From: Pontibacillus salicampi
GTDB taxonomy: Bacteria > Bacillota > Bacilli > Bacillales > BH030062
Direction of reading: 5' to 3'
Assembly: GCF_042434395.1 (NCBI RefSeq)
Contig: NZ_JBHLTP010000003.1
Coordinates: 868,001 to 932,000, forward strand
Length of the DNA: 64,000 nucleotides
Both the position numbers and the translations under genes were made by a program. The number at the start of each line of letters is the position of its first letter. The stretch's first letter is position 1. Under the pieces are notes generated by a model, which saw only the letters and a list, made by a program, of their open reading frames with translations, was not told the DNA's origin and did not search any database. Below, piece by piece: positions 33,378 to 42,992 of this stretch.

Positions 33378-34521
33378 TAGAACAAAAATAGGCATCACCT
33401 GCTACCCTACAGTCGGAGGGTCGGGTGTAGTTGCCACAGAATTGGCGAAATTATTAGCGGAGAAAGGGTATGAAATACATTTTATTACCTCAAGTGTTCC
33501 ATTCCGCTTAAAGCGTATTTATCCTAATATTTTTTATCATGAGGTAGAAATGAATCACTATGCTGTATTTCAGTATCCACCGTATGATTTAGCTTTGGCA
33601 AATAAAATGGCAGAGGTTATTAATCGAGAGAAGATTGATATCCTTCATGTGCATTACGCTATGCCTCATGCTATTTGTGCCATTTTAGCTAAACAAATGG
33701 TCCATCATGATGTGAAAATTGTTACAACGCTTCATGGGACGGACATTACCGTGCTGGGTGTGGATCCAAGTTTCACAAATATGATTCGATTTGGGATTGA
33801 GCATTCAGATCGCGTGACCGCTGTATCCCATAGCCTTGTTGCTCAAACGAAAGATATGCTTCAAATGAACAAAAATATGGATGTGGTATATAATTTTGTC
33901 GATGAGCGGGAATATAAACCACAGGAAAAGACAGTGTTAAAGCAAGAATATGGAATAGAAGAAGAGGAAGATGTATTGATTCATATCTCTAACTTCCGAA
34001 AAGTGAAGCGAGTACCTGATGTAATTCACGCTTTCCATAGAATAGTACAGCATCGAAATGCGAAGCTGTTGCTCGTTGGAGATGGTCCGGAATATAGTCA
34101 GGTATGTCAATTGGTTAATGAGTTAGGTCTAAGAGGTAAGGTATTGTTTTTAGGTAAACAGGAAAATGTTTCAGAATTGTTATCCATAGCTGACTTAAAG
34201 CTGCTCTTGTCAGAAAAGGAGAGCTTTGGGCTAGTCCTCTTAGAAGCGATGGCTTGTGGAGTGCCTTGTATTGGGTCAAACATAGGAGGAATTCCAGAGG
34301 TTATCCAGGACGGGGAAACAGGATATATTTGTGAGCCAGGTGATATTGAAGATGTTGCCGAGAAGGCGATGCATATATTATCCGATAGCACGATAAAAAG
34401 TAAATTTTCCCGAAAAGGAATGGAACGAGTAAGTAACGAATTTCATTCAGAACATATTGTGAAGCAGTATGAGCAAATCTATGAGGATTTATTAGACCAA
34501 AGAGGCAATAGCTATGAATAA
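33370..34521 (+). CDS. bshA: N-acetyl-alpha-D-glucosaminyl L-malate synthase
   Basis: A family-4 glycosyltransferase that joins GlcNAc to L-malate, the first step of bacillithiol synthesis. Motifs: G-G-S-G-V-V-A-T-E-L near residue 16, H-G-T-D near 125, and the donor-binding E-x7-E pattern in E-S-F-G-L-V-L-L-E-A near 280. It has 383 residues. The ATG follows AAGGAGAA and lies inside mgsA. The deacetylase for the second step is not encoded here. Confidence 0.96.
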   Translation: MNNRTKIGITCYPTVGGSGVVATELAKLLAEKGYEIHFITSSVPFRLKRIYPNIFYHEVEMNHYAVFQYPPYDLALANKMAEVINREKIDILHVHYAMPHAICAILAKQMVHHDVKIVTTLHGTDITVLGVDPSFTNMIRFGIEHSDRVTAVSHSLVAQTKDMLQMNKNMDVVYNFVDEREYKPQEKTVLKQEYGIEEEEDVLIHISNFRKVKRVPDVIHAFHRIVQHRNAKLLLVGDGPEYSQVCQLVNELGLRGKVLFLGKQENVSELLSIADLKLLLSEKESFGLVLLEAMACGVPCIGSNIGGIPEVIQDGETGYICEPGDIEDVAEKAMHILSDSTIKSKFSRKGMERVSNEFHSEHIVKQYEQIYEDLLDQRGNSYE

Positions 34522-35719
34522 CGCTTTTGAGGAAGCAAAGCCTGTAATTCAGACGTTACAAGCTCATGGATACGAAGCGTTCTTTGTAGGAGGAGCTGTA
34601 AGAGATTCTCTCTTAAATCGTCCCATTGGAGATGTGGATATTGCCACATCTGCTCGACCCGAAGAGGTTCAAGCTATTTTTACTAAAGTAATTCCCATCG
34701 GTATAGATCATGGCACTGTTATGGTTCGGTATGACAAACAGTCCTATGAAGTGACTACCTACCGAGTAGAAGCAGAGTACAACGACTATCGACATCCTGA
34801 CGAAGTACAATTTGTGAAGGACATTAGAGATGATTTAAGCAGAAGAGATTTTACAATGAATGCTATTGCTATGAATATAGAGGGAAATCTAATTGACCCA
34901 TTCAATGGGAGAGAAGCTATTTCGTTACATACCATTAAAACAGTTGGAAATGCTCATACTCGTTTCTCTGAGGACCCGTTAAGGATGATGAGGGCTTTAC
35001 GGTTTGTAAGTCAGTTAGGCTTTCATCTTTCAGAGGAAACGTGGCATGCTATTCAGCAAAATGCATCCCTGTTAACCCATATTGCTGTTGAACGAAATGC
35101 AGTAGAGCTTGAAAAGCTAGTTCAAGGAACGTTCGCACATCAAGCGTGGAACTTATTGGTGGATTCAAAAATTGGTCACTATTTACCAGTATTCAAGAAT
35201 GACCCTTCGATGATGCAGAAATGTAAGGAGCTCTCCTGGATTCCTCTTGATGATTTATCAGAAGCTATAGCAGTTTTTCACATACTATACCCCACTCTTT
35301 CTATTGACCAATGGGCTAAGGAATGGAAATTGTCCAATCAGCAAAAACGAAAAGCAGCCCTCCTGGCTGATATGATACATCAGTATGATAAGGCGTCGAT
35401 GGCTTGGTTAGTGTACCAATTACATGAAGAAAACTTAGCAGCCTTTGAACGGATAGCCCATCTCCTTTCGTTAGAAGGGGAGGAGTGGAAGTATGAAAAT
35501 ACCATGAGGATATACACTCGATTACCAATATATAGTAAGCAGCAGCTGGCTATATCGGGATTAGAGTTAAAGGAATGGTTTCATCCGACTCCACCGGGAC
35601 CTTGGATGAAGCGATTCTTACACCGTTTGGAACATGCTGTGGTTACGGAAGAATTACCGAATGACAGGGAAGCTATGAAGGAGAAGGTGTTGGAATGGAG
35701 TCAACGAGAGGAAAGTTAA
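34514..35719 (+). CDS. cca: CCA tRNA nucleotidyltransferase
   Basis: It adds or repairs the 3'-CCA end of tRNAs. The nucleotidyltransferase motif G-G-A-V-R-D-S-L-L near residues 22-30 is followed by the metal-binding D-V-D near 36-38; the R-R-D-F-T-M-N-A-I-A motif is near 110. Length is 401 residues. It overlaps bshA by eight bases and birA by 25, so it is translated within a coupled operon. Confidence 0.95.
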   Translation: MNNAFEEAKPVIQTLQAHGYEAFFVGGAVRDSLLNRPIGDVDIATSARPEEVQAIFTKVIPIGIDHGTVMVRYDKQSYEVTTYRVEAEYNDYRHPDEVQFVKDIRDDLSRRDFTMNAIAMNIEGNLIDPFNGREAISLHTIKTVGNAHTRFSEDPLRMMRALRFVSQLGFHLSEETWHAIQQNASLLTHIAVERNAVELEKLVQGTFAHQAWNLLVDSKIGHYLPVFKNDPSMMQKCKELSWIPLDDLSEAIAVFHILYPTLSIDQWAKEWKLSNQQKRKAALLADMIHQYDKASMAWLVYQLHEENLAAFERIAHLLSLEGEEWKYENTMRIYTRLPIYSKQQLAISGLELKEWFHPTPPGPWMKRFLHRLEHAVVTEELPNDREAMKEKVLEWSQREES

Positions 35720-36687
35720 TCGAGCTCTTAGCCAAGGAAGAGGACAATTTTGTATCAGGTCAGAAGCTGTCGGAACAACTTGACATTAGTAGACCGGCAG
35801 TGTGGAAACATATGAAGGAGCTTGAGAAGGATGGATATGTAATTGAAGCTGCTCCAAGAAAAGGCTATCGCATAGTTTCCTATCCAGATAAAGTTAGTAT
35901 GAATACTGTACAGTGGGGATTGAGTACTAGCTGGTTAGGACAACGCCTTATTCATAAAGCTTCCGTTACTTCCACTCAACTAATTGCTCACCAGGAAGCG
36001 CAAGCTGGAGCGGAGCATGGGACAGTGATTATTGCCGATGAACAAACTAAAGGGAGAGGGCGATTAAATAGATCCTGGCATTCCTATAAAGGGGAAGGCA
36101 TATGGATGAGTATTATTTTACGACCAACCTTTGAGCCGCACCGATCCCCTCAAATTACGTTACTGGCTGCTACTGTGTTAGCTGAAGTGTTTAAAACATA
36201 TGTAGGGATCAAACCGCAAATCAAATGGCCGAATGATTTATTAACAAATGGAAAGAAACTGGCTGGGATATTAACAGAGCTTCAAGCAGAAGAGGATCGA
36301 GTCAATTATATCGTGCTCGGCATGGGGATTAATGTGAATCAACCATCGAGCTCATTCCCAGAAGATATACAGCGAAAAGCCAGTTCTCTGAAAATTGAGA
36401 CTGGCGAATCATTGGAGCTGACAGGTCTTATTAAAGAGATTTTGCAAACGTTTGAAAAGCGGTATAATGAGTTTAATGAAGAAGGTTTCAGGCCAATCAA
36501 ATTACGTTGGGAAGCATTTGGATACAGACTAGGCGAAATGGTCCCGATTCAAACGTATCAAAAGGAATGGAATGGCAGAATTATGGGAATCGAAGACGAT
36601 GGAGCACTTCGAGTATTAGATGATAAAGGGCAGGAACAGAAACTTTACTCAGCAGAAATTCAATGGGGAAAGGATTATGTGCAATGA
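35695..36687 (+). CDS. birA: biotin-protein ligase / biotin operon repressor
   Basis: A bifunctional protein: an N-terminal winged helix (about residues 5-60, with I-S-R-P-A-V-W-K-H) that represses biotin genes, and a C-terminal ligase that makes biotinyl-AMP and modifies carboxylases. Ligase motifs are G-R-G-R-L-N-R-S-W near 121 and K-W-P-N-D-L near 180. Length 330 residues. Its ATG lies within the end of cca after GAAGGTG; its stop overlaps the panB ATG. Confidence 0.95.
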   Translation: MESTRGKLIELLAKEEDNFVSGQKLSEQLDISRPAVWKHMKELEKDGYVIEAAPRKGYRIVSYPDKVSMNTVQWGLSTSWLGQRLIHKASVTSTQLIAHQEAQAGAEHGTVIIADEQTKGRGRLNRSWHSYKGEGIWMSIILRPTFEPHRSPQITLLAATVLAEVFKTYVGIKPQIKWPNDLLTNGKKLAGILTELQAEEDRVNYIVLGMGINVNQPSSSFPEDIQRKASSLKIETGESLELTGLIKEILQTFEKRYNEFNEEGFRPIKLRWEAFGYRLGEMVPIQTYQKEWNGRIMGIEDDGALRVLDDKGQEQKLYSAEIQWGKDYVQ

Positions 36688-37532
36688 AAACGAGTTTTTC
36701 TTTAAAAAAAATGAAAGAAGAGCAGGAAAAGATAGCTATGGTGACAGCATATGATTTTCCTGCAGCTCAGATTGCCGAGCAGGCAGGTGTTGATATGATT
36801 CTCGTTGGCGACTCACTTGGCATGGTGGTTCTCGGATATGATTCTACCCTTCCTGTGACAGTTGACGATATGATCCATCACGGGAAAGCGGTTACGAGAG
36901 GGGCAGCGAATACTTTCATCGTTATTGATATGCCATTTATGTCCTATCATATTTCAACGAGCGACACCTTACATCAGGCAACACGGATTATGCAGGAAAC
37001 TGGTGCCCACGCATTAAAGTTAGAAGGGGCAGGTGAGGTTACGGATACGATTAATCGTCTCACAAGAGGGGGCATCCCTGTAGTTGCTCATTTAGGCTTA
37101 ACGCCACAATCTGTGAATGTTCTAGGTGGTTATAAAGTACAAGGAAAAGATGCAGAAGCCGCCAAGCAATTAGTAGAGGATGCGAAAAAAGTACAGCTGG
37201 CGGGTGCTATGGCACTTGTGCTCGAATGTGTTCCAAAGGAATTGGCTCGTCTTGTTACAGAGCAATTAGATATCCCTGTAATCGGTATTGGAGCAGGAAA
37301 CCATTGCGATGGACAAGTACTCGTCTATCATGACATTATTCAATACGGGGTTAGTCGTGTGCCTAAATTCGTCCAAACCTACACCAATGTAAACGATACG
37401 ATTCATAGTGCTCTTCACAGCTATGTAGAAGAGGTTAAGAAAGCTACATTCCCAACAGATGAACATAGCTTTCATATGAAGGATGACGTGTTAACCACAT
37501 TATATGGAGGGACATCTCATGAGGATCATTAA
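36684..37532 (+). CDS. panB: 3-methyl-2-oxobutanoate hydroxymethyltransferase
   Basis: The first enzyme of pantothenate synthesis, using methylene-tetrahydrofolate. Motifs: V-T-A-Y-D-F near 21, V-G-D-S-L-G-M near 42, K-L-E-G-A near 112, and G-I-G-A-G near 200. Length 282 residues. ATG 36684 overlaps the birA stop (ATGA); codons upstream in frame have no ribosome-binding site. The 3' end overlaps panC by 14 bases. Confidence 0.96.
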   Translation: MKTSFSLKKMKEEQEKIAMVTAYDFPAAQIAEQAGVDMILVGDSLGMVVLGYDSTLPVTVDDMIHHGKAVTRGAANTFIVIDMPFMSYHISTSDTLHQATRIMQETGAHALKLEGAGEVTDTINRLTRGGIPVVAHLGLTPQSVNVLGGYKVQGKDAEAAKQLVEDAKKVQLAGAMALVLECVPKELARLVTEQLDIPVIGIGAGNHCDGQVLVYHDIIQYGVSRVPKFVQTYTNVNDTIHSALHSYVEEVKKATFPTDEHSFHMKDDVLTTLYGGTSHEDH

Positions 37533-38370
37533 TTCTCTTTCTGAGATGCAGCACTACGTTCAAGAACAGAAAAAACAAGGTCTAAGCATCGGCTTTGTCC
37601 CAACGATGGGTTATTTACATGAAGGTCATCTGCAGCTTATGGATGCAGCACGAGAGGAAAATGATCTGCTAGTGGCAAGTATATTTGTTAACCCACTGCA
37701 ATTCGGACCCAATGAAGATTTTGAACAGTATCCAAGGGACGAAGAGGAAGACATAAGAAAGGCGCGGGAGAGGGGAGTAGATGTACTCTTTTTCCCACAT
37801 GTTCATGATATGTATCCTTCCTCTTTATCGATTGTCATGAAGGTGGAACGTCGTGCTGATGTGTTATGTGGTCGTAGCAGGGAAGGGCACTTTGATGGAG
37901 TAGTAACCGTTTTAGCTAAATTATTTCACCTTGTTCAGCCTAATAAGGCTTATTTCGGTAATAAGGATGCCCAGCAAGTAGCCGTGGTGGATGCTCTTAT
38001 AGAAGATTATAATTTCCCGATAGAACTGAGAGCATTAAATACGGTGAGAGAAAAGGATGGACTTGCTAAAAGCAGTCGGAATGTATATCTATCAAAGGAA
38101 GAACGTGAGGAAGCACCTTACATATATGAAGCATTGCATTATGGGAAAAGACGACTGCAGGAGGAGCATGTATCCTCCCGACAGGTGAAGGACGAAGTTT
38201 CTCGTTTTATTACTTCACACACCCGTGGTAAAATAGATTATGTTGATATTCTATCCTACCCTCAGTTGGAAAGGGTGGAGGAGTACAGTGGTCAAATTAT
38301 TATAGCTGCTGCAGTCTATTTTAGTAAAGCGCGCTTGATTGATAATATCATTTTTGAAGTACGATCATGA
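37519..38370 (+). CDS. panC: pantothenate synthetase
   Basis: It condenses pantoate and beta-alanine through pantoyl adenylate. The ATP motifs P-T-M-G-Y-L-H-E-G-H near 28-37 and K-S-S-R-N-V-Y-L near 183 are intact. Length is 283 residues. ATG 37519 is chosen because GGAGGG lies seven bases before it, within panB. Confidence 0.96.
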   Translation: MRIINSLSEMQHYVQEQKKQGLSIGFVPTMGYLHEGHLQLMDAAREENDLLVASIFVNPLQFGPNEDFEQYPRDEEEDIRKARERGVDVLFFPHVHDMYPSSLSIVMKVERRADVLCGRSREGHFDGVVTVLAKLFHLVQPNKAYFGNKDAQQVAVVDALIEDYNFPIELRALNTVREKDGLAKSSRNVYLSKEEREEAPYIYEALHYGKRRLQEEHVSSRQVKDEVSRFITSHTRGKIDYVDILSYPQLERVEEYSGQIIIAAAVYFSKARLIDNIIFEVRS

Positions 38371-38403
38371 ATAGACTATAGGGGATTAATAGGGGGAAGG
38401 GTT

Positions 38404-38787
38404 ATGTTTCGCACCATGATGAAAGCAAAGATTCATCGTGCCCGCGTTACAGAAGCAAATCTGAATTACGTTGGCAGTATTACAATAGATTCGCATATTT
38501 TGGAAGAGGTTGGTATTCTGCCTCATGAAAAAGTGCAGATCGTTAATAATAATAATGGAGCTCGGTTGGAAACCTATGTCATTCCAGGAGAGCATCATAG
38601 TGGAGTAGTTTGTTTAAATGGAGCGGCTGCGCGTTTGGTTCAGCCAGACGATGTAGTCATTATCGTTTCGTATGCAATGGTTGAGGAGAAGGAACTTGTC
38701 TCCTTTAAGCCTAGAGTAGCTTTGATGAATGAAAAAAACGAAATTGAAGAAATCATTGAACAAGAACCTCCATTGACAGAAATGTAG
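38404..38787 (+). CDS. panD: aspartate 1-decarboxylase
   Basis: A pyruvoyl enzyme making beta-alanine for pantothenate. The self-cleavage site G24-S25 lies in Y-V-G-S-I-T-I-D, giving the pyruvoyl group at S25; the N-N-N-N-G-A-R-L-E-T-Y stretch and G-A-A-A-R-L near 76 are conserved. Length 127 residues, the same as B. subtilis. It ends the panBCD run at a terminator. Confidence 0.97.
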   Translation: MFRTMMKAKIHRARVTEANLNYVGSITIDSHILEEVGILPHEKVQIVNNNNGARLETYVIPGEHHSGVVCLNGAAARLVQPDDVVIIVSYAMVEEKELVSFKPRVALMNEKNEIEEIIEQEPPLTEM

Positions 38788-38815
38788 CTCCCATATTCTT
38801 TGGGAGCTTTCTTTG
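38786..38815 (+). terminator. Rho-independent terminator after panD
   Basis: AGCTCCCA (38786-38793) pairs with TGGGAGCT (38801-38808), followed by TTCTTT; the left arm starts at the panD stop. Confidence 0.85.
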
Positions 38816-38854
38816 TGATAATTAGAAAGCAGAAGCGAAAAGAGGTGAAACACC

Positions 38855-41662
38855 GTGGCAAAATATGTAGTAGTAGATCTGGAAACGACAGGCCATTCTC
38901 CTAAAAAAGGCGATAAGATTATTGAAGTAGGCATGGTTACTGTGGAAGACGGTAAGGTGGTTGATCAATACAAGTCGTTTGTGAATCCTGAACAACCAAT
39001 ACCTAGTTTTATAACCCAATTAACTGGAATCCGGGATGAAGATGTATTGGATGCACCTCTTTTTGACGAGATTGTCGATGACATTTTGTTGCGATGTCAA
39101 GGAGCTTATTTTGTAGCTCATCACGTCGAATTTGATCTTGGTTTTTTAAATCATGCACTAATCGATGCAGTAGGGCATGGGCTAAGCGTACCTGTAATGG
39201 ATACAGTGGAACTGGCGCGCATTTTCATTCCCCAAGCGGATGGATATAAATTGTCCCAGCTTTCGGAATTTTTACAGGTCAATCATGGAGAACCACACCG
39301 TGCTTTAGCTGACGCTTATGTTACCTCCCAAATTCTCATTCAGCTCCTTCATAAGGCGGAACAGTTACCCTATGAAACGCTGGAGCAGCTGGCAAAGCTA
39401 GAACGTAAATGGAAAAGCGACATGAGTGAGGTATTAAATCAGCTATTACATTGCAAAACATTTGAGAAAGATGAAAGAGACGACTTAGAGCTCTTCCGGG
39501 GAATTGCCATAAAAAAAAGCAGTACCAAGGAGGAGGAGCAGCCTTCTGTCGAGACGGAAGGGTTTGAACCGTTTCTTGATCATGTGTTTCATAAAGATGG
39601 ATGGTTAGAGGGGACACTACATAATTTTGAAGAACGTGATGGTCAAAGGGAAATGGCAATTACTATTTATGATGCGTTTCAATCAAAGTCCAAAGCAATG
39701 ATAGAAGCGGAAACAGGTACAGGGAAGACGCTTGCCTATCTAGTTCCAGCCATTTATGAAGCTGTGGAGCAGCAATCCAGAATTATGATTAGTACGCATA
39801 CCACTCAGCTGCAGGCACAGCTGCTGGAGAAGGATATCCCGATGTTAGAAAACTCCATCCCATTTCCATTTCAGTCCGCCTTATTAAAAGGAAAGCAGCA
39901 TTATTTGTCGCTGAAAAAATTTGAATATGAATTACATTCTTCAGTAGCTAATAACTATGATGTCATTTTAACGAAGTCCATGATTCTTGTATGGCTAACG
40001 GAAACAACTACAGGGGATATTGATGATATTCAACTGCCATCCAGCGGAGCAATTTTTTGGAGAAAGGTATCCGCTGAAGCGGAGGGCTACTTAGACCCAA
40101 GATCACCGTGGTATTCCAGGTCCTTTTATCAACGGGCAAAAAAGAAAGCACAGCAGGCCCATCTTGTTATAACAAATCACTCGCTTTTATGCACAGACAT
40201 TATTCATGACTATGGCTTAGTTTCCTCTTACCCGAAGGTTATTATTGATGAGGCACATCACTTCGAAGCAGCTGCTGGTAAGCATTTTGGATTAAAATTG
40301 GATTACATTTCAATTCAATATCTTCTCAATGAGATGGGAGGAAATAAGGCCGGGGACTGGATGCATAATTTACTTAGTGCATACCCCGAACTTGCTCTTA
40401 AGCAGCAAATGGAGATGTGGGAAGTAACAACCCAATCGATTAAAGAAGAGGCAGATGAACTGTTTCGATACTTATTTACGTATGTATCAAAACAGCGAGA
40501 GGCCAATATCTCCTTAAATGATGTCGGACGATTTCAATATAGGTACCATCCTGACAAAGAATCCTCAAAGGTGTGGAGTACAGTTCGGGAAATGGCTCAT
40601 CGAGTTTCGTTTATTATTAGGGATACTATTACATTCCTAATAAAGTGCAGCCATTGGATTCAAGCAGCCGAGACATCAGAAGAGGCCTCCAGATGGAGAG
40701 AGGATATTAAGATGTACGTGGAGCGTTTAGAGCTGACAATTGATGCATTGGATCAGCTCTTATTATCAGATGAATCACAGTTAGTAAAGTGGATTGAGAT
40801 AGAAGCCTATGGTGCCAAGAACTCTGTTTATATTTATAGTGAACCAATAGAAGTTGGCTCATTATTAAAGGAATACTTTTTTGATAAGAAAGATTCAGTA
40901 ATCTTAACCAGTGCCACGCTTACAATGAAACAATCCTTCTCCTTTATGATGAAGCGGCTTGGATTAGACAAAGATAAGACCATCCAAAAGCAAATACCTT
41001 CGCCTTTTCAGTATAAGGACCAGGTCCAATTATTAGTACCTAATGATTTTCCTGGTATGAAATATGGAAGCCAGGATGAGTTTATTTATGCAACGTGTGA
41101 GGCTATTTACTCGTTAGCAAGTATCTCAAAGGGAAGAATGCTTGTATTGTTTACTTCCTATGAAATGTTGAAGAAAGCCCACGGTATTATGAAAGAATTA
41201 ATGGATGTAGAAGAATTTATGCTAATCGCTCAGGGCATTTCCAGCGGAAGCAGATCAAGGCTGAAGAAAAATTTTCAAGCATTTGATCAGGCAATATTAT
41301 TTGGGACAAGTTCCTTTTGGGAGGGAGTAGACATTCCGGGAGATGACTTAACCTCTCTTGTCATCGTACGTCTGCCGTTTCAGCCACCGAACCATCCTGT
41401 GTACGAAGCAAAAGCAGAATCGATAAAAGATCAAGGTAAAAACCCATTTATGGAACTATCCTTACCTAATGCAGTTATCCGTTTTAAACAAGGGTTCGGC
41501 AGATTAATTCGATCTACAACAGATAAAGGGATAGTCATGGTGTGTGATGATCGAATTATGAAAGCCAAGTATGGCAAGTATTTCACCCAATCGATTCCAG
41601 AAATCGACATTCATTATGATTCCACCCATCAGCTTATGAAAAAAGCAGAGCGATGGCTATGA
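38855..41662 (+). CDS. dinG: DinG-type helicase with N-terminal 3'-5' exonuclease
   Basis: A 935-residue fusion. Residues 1-175 form a DnaQ-like exonuclease with D8-x-E10, H-H-V-E-F-D-L near 90 and H-R-A-L-A-D-A near 152. The remainder is a superfamily 2 XPD/DinG-like region with Walker A E-T-G-T-G-K-T near 283, D-E-A-H near 468 and the C-terminal Q-G-F-G-R-L-I-R. The four cysteines that hold the iron-sulfur cluster of E. coli DinG are absent, as is usual in Firmicutes, so the protein may act mainly as a nuclease. GTG follows AGAGGTGA. Confidence 0.94.
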   Translation: MAKYVVVDLETTGHSPKKGDKIIEVGMVTVEDGKVVDQYKSFVNPEQPIPSFITQLTGIRDEDVLDAPLFDEIVDDILLRCQGAYFVAHHVEFDLGFLNHALIDAVGHGLSVPVMDTVELARIFIPQADGYKLSQLSEFLQVNHGEPHRALADAYVTSQILIQLLHKAEQLPYETLEQLAKLERKWKSDMSEVLNQLLHCKTFEKDERDDLELFRGIAIKKSSTKEEEQPSVETEGFEPFLDHVFHKDGWLEGTLHNFEERDGQREMAITIYDAFQSKSKAMIEAETGTGKTLAYLVPAIYEAVEQQSRIMISTHTTQLQAQLLEKDIPMLENSIPFPFQSALLKGKQHYLSLKKFEYELHSSVANNYDVILTKSMILVWLTETTTGDIDDIQLPSSGAIFWRKVSAEAEGYLDPRSPWYSRSFYQRAKKKAQQAHLVITNHSLLCTDIIHDYGLVSSYPKVIIDEAHHFEAAAGKHFGLKLDYISIQYLLNEMGGNKAGDWMHNLLSAYPELALKQQMEMWEVTTQSIKEEADELFRYLFTYVSKQREANISLNDVGRFQYRYHPDKESSKVWSTVREMAHRVSFIIRDTITFLIKCSHWIQAAETSEEASRWREDIKMYVERLELTIDALDQLLLSDESQLVKWIEIEAYGAKNSVYIYSEPIEVGSLLKEYFFDKKDSVILTSATLTMKQSFSFMMKRLGLDKDKTIQKQIPSPFQYKDQVQLLVPNDFPGMKYGSQDEFIYATCEAIYSLASISKGRMLVLFTSYEMLKKAHGIMKELMDVEEFMLIAQGISSGSRSRLKKNFQAFDQAILFGTSSFWEGVDIPGDDLTSLVIVRLPFQPPNHPVYEAKAESIKDQGKNPFMELSLPNAVIRFKQGFGRLIRSTTDKGIVMVCDDRIMKAKYGKYFTQSIPEIDIHYDSTHQLMKKAERWL

Positions 41663-41723
41663 TAAGTTTTCAATAACTACACATCCTAATAACGGACGCT
41701 TATTTCATGCTGGTTAGGATGTG

Positions 41724-42533
41724 ATGGTTTTGAAGCGACTCGTATTGTATTGTGCACTATGTATGTTATTCTACGCTCATGCGGACTATATCCACGCTGA
41801 TTCCCCATCCGCACTGAAGCTTGATCATCACGATGCATTATTTACTTTTTTTTCGCTGCCAGACGGTGAAGCAATGTTAATACAAACAGGGGAAGGAAAG
41901 ACGTATTTGGTAAATACAGCGTCCCCAAAAAGTCAGCAGGATTTAATGACACAACTTCATCATTTCGGCGTTAATCAGATAGATCACCTTATGATTACTA
42001 GTCACAATAGAACCGAATGTGGAAACATAAACCGAATAGTAAAACGATATCATGTGGAGGAAATATATTATGGTGCTACATCTAAACAAGAGTGTATTAA
42101 ACAATCTTACCGAACTAAAGCAAAGGAATGGAAAATTAACGAAACACACGCCCTTTCCAAAAAAGTAACGGTAAAACCAGTTGCTGCTACCTCAGACGGT
42201 TCCTTATCCTTGTACTTTACTTACGAAGACACCTCGTTGCTATTTTTAGGGAGCGGGGACCTTTCTCTAGAACGGCAACTAATGAAGGATAGTGCACTTC
42301 ATGCAGAGATTTTAAAAATAGGGGGCTATGCCAAAACGAAGTCTCCTACGACAAGCTTCTTAGAAAAAATCGATCCTCATATTGCGTTTATATATCCATT
42401 ACACGGAGTATTGCCCAACGAAGGGCTGCTCGAGAGGCTAGAGGAATCATGGATTGACGTATATGTATTAAGAAAAGTCGGCACAACCTCTGTTCATTTT
42501 TCTAATGCTGATTATGAGCTTTATCCTAAATAG
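41724..42533 (+). CDS. exported ComEC-like MBL-fold protein with degenerate metal site
   Basis: About 269 residues with an N-terminal signal-like helix (residues 4-20). The rest resembles the C-terminal metallo-beta-lactamase-type domain of ComEC: F-F-S-L-P-D-G-E-A-M-L-I-Q-T-G near 43-57 and a phosphodiesterase-like core. Where ComEC-type proteins have T-H-x-H-x-D-H, this has T-S-H-N-R-T-E near 92-98, so most metal ligands are lost; it may be non-catalytic. The start is uncertain among GTG 41721, ATG 41724 and TTG 41730. It stands between dinG and ypmA, where B. subtilis has no such gene. Confidence 0.75.
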   Translation: MVLKRLVLYCALCMLFYAHADYIHADSPSALKLDHHDALFTFFSLPDGEAMLIQTGEGKTYLVNTASPKSQQDLMTQLHHFGVNQIDHLMITSHNRTECGNINRIVKRYHVEEIYYGATSKQECIKQSYRTKAKEWKINETHALSKKVTVKPVAATSDGSLSLYFTYEDTSLLFLGSGDLSLERQLMKDSALHAEILKIGGYAKTKSPTTSFLEKIDPHIAFIYPLHGVLPNEGLLERLEESWIDVYVLRKVGTTSVHFSNADYELYPK

Positions 42534-42576
42534 AAATATATACAAGGCTTTTACGGTCTTGTATATATTTCTTTCC
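42533..42576 (+). terminator. Rho-independent terminator after the MBL-fold gene
   Basis: GAAATATATACAAG (42533-42546) pairs perfectly with CTTGTATATATTTC (42558-42571), followed by TTTCC. Confidence 0.75.
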
Positions 42577-42821
42577 ATATTTCCAAATAGTAGCGGATTG
42601 GTACTGTGGTAGCACAAAAAAAACCTACATGAACAATTCACGTAGGTAAAGGATGGGTTAGGAAGAATTTTTGAAATTTGATGTATAACCATCAAATTGT
42701 CGTGTGATAACTGTTATAATAAAGAGGTATTTCTCTTTGGTGTACTGTTATTTTGTGTACTCTTGAAAGAAATATGTTAGGCAATATTGGAAAGAACGTG
42801 GTGAAAGCAGGAGGGTTCACA

Positions 42822-42992
42822 ATGAAACAAAAAATGGAAGTAGTATCAACGGTACGGATAGAGAAATCGAACGATTTATACAAAATAGTCGACTCCTTAA
42901 ACCGTACACTAAAACAGGATGACCTTATGTTTGGTCTAGCATTGGATGAGAATGATGAAAACACAGCGGTATTCACCATCTACAGAACGTAG
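42822..42992 (+). CDS. ypmA: YpmA family protein (DUF4264)
   Basis: A 56-residue soluble protein closely similar to B. subtilis YpmA, with D-L-Y-K-I-V-D-S-L-N-R-T-L-K, L-M-F-G-L-A-L and the C-terminal A-V-F-T-I-Y-R-T. ATG 42822 follows AGGAGGG; the frame is open for 23 codons upstream without a ribosome-binding site. It overlaps the start of ypmB by 47 bases. Function unknown. Confidence 0.88.
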   Translation: MKQKMEVVSTVRIEKSNDLYKIVDSLNRTLKQDDLMFGLALDENDENTAVFTIYRT

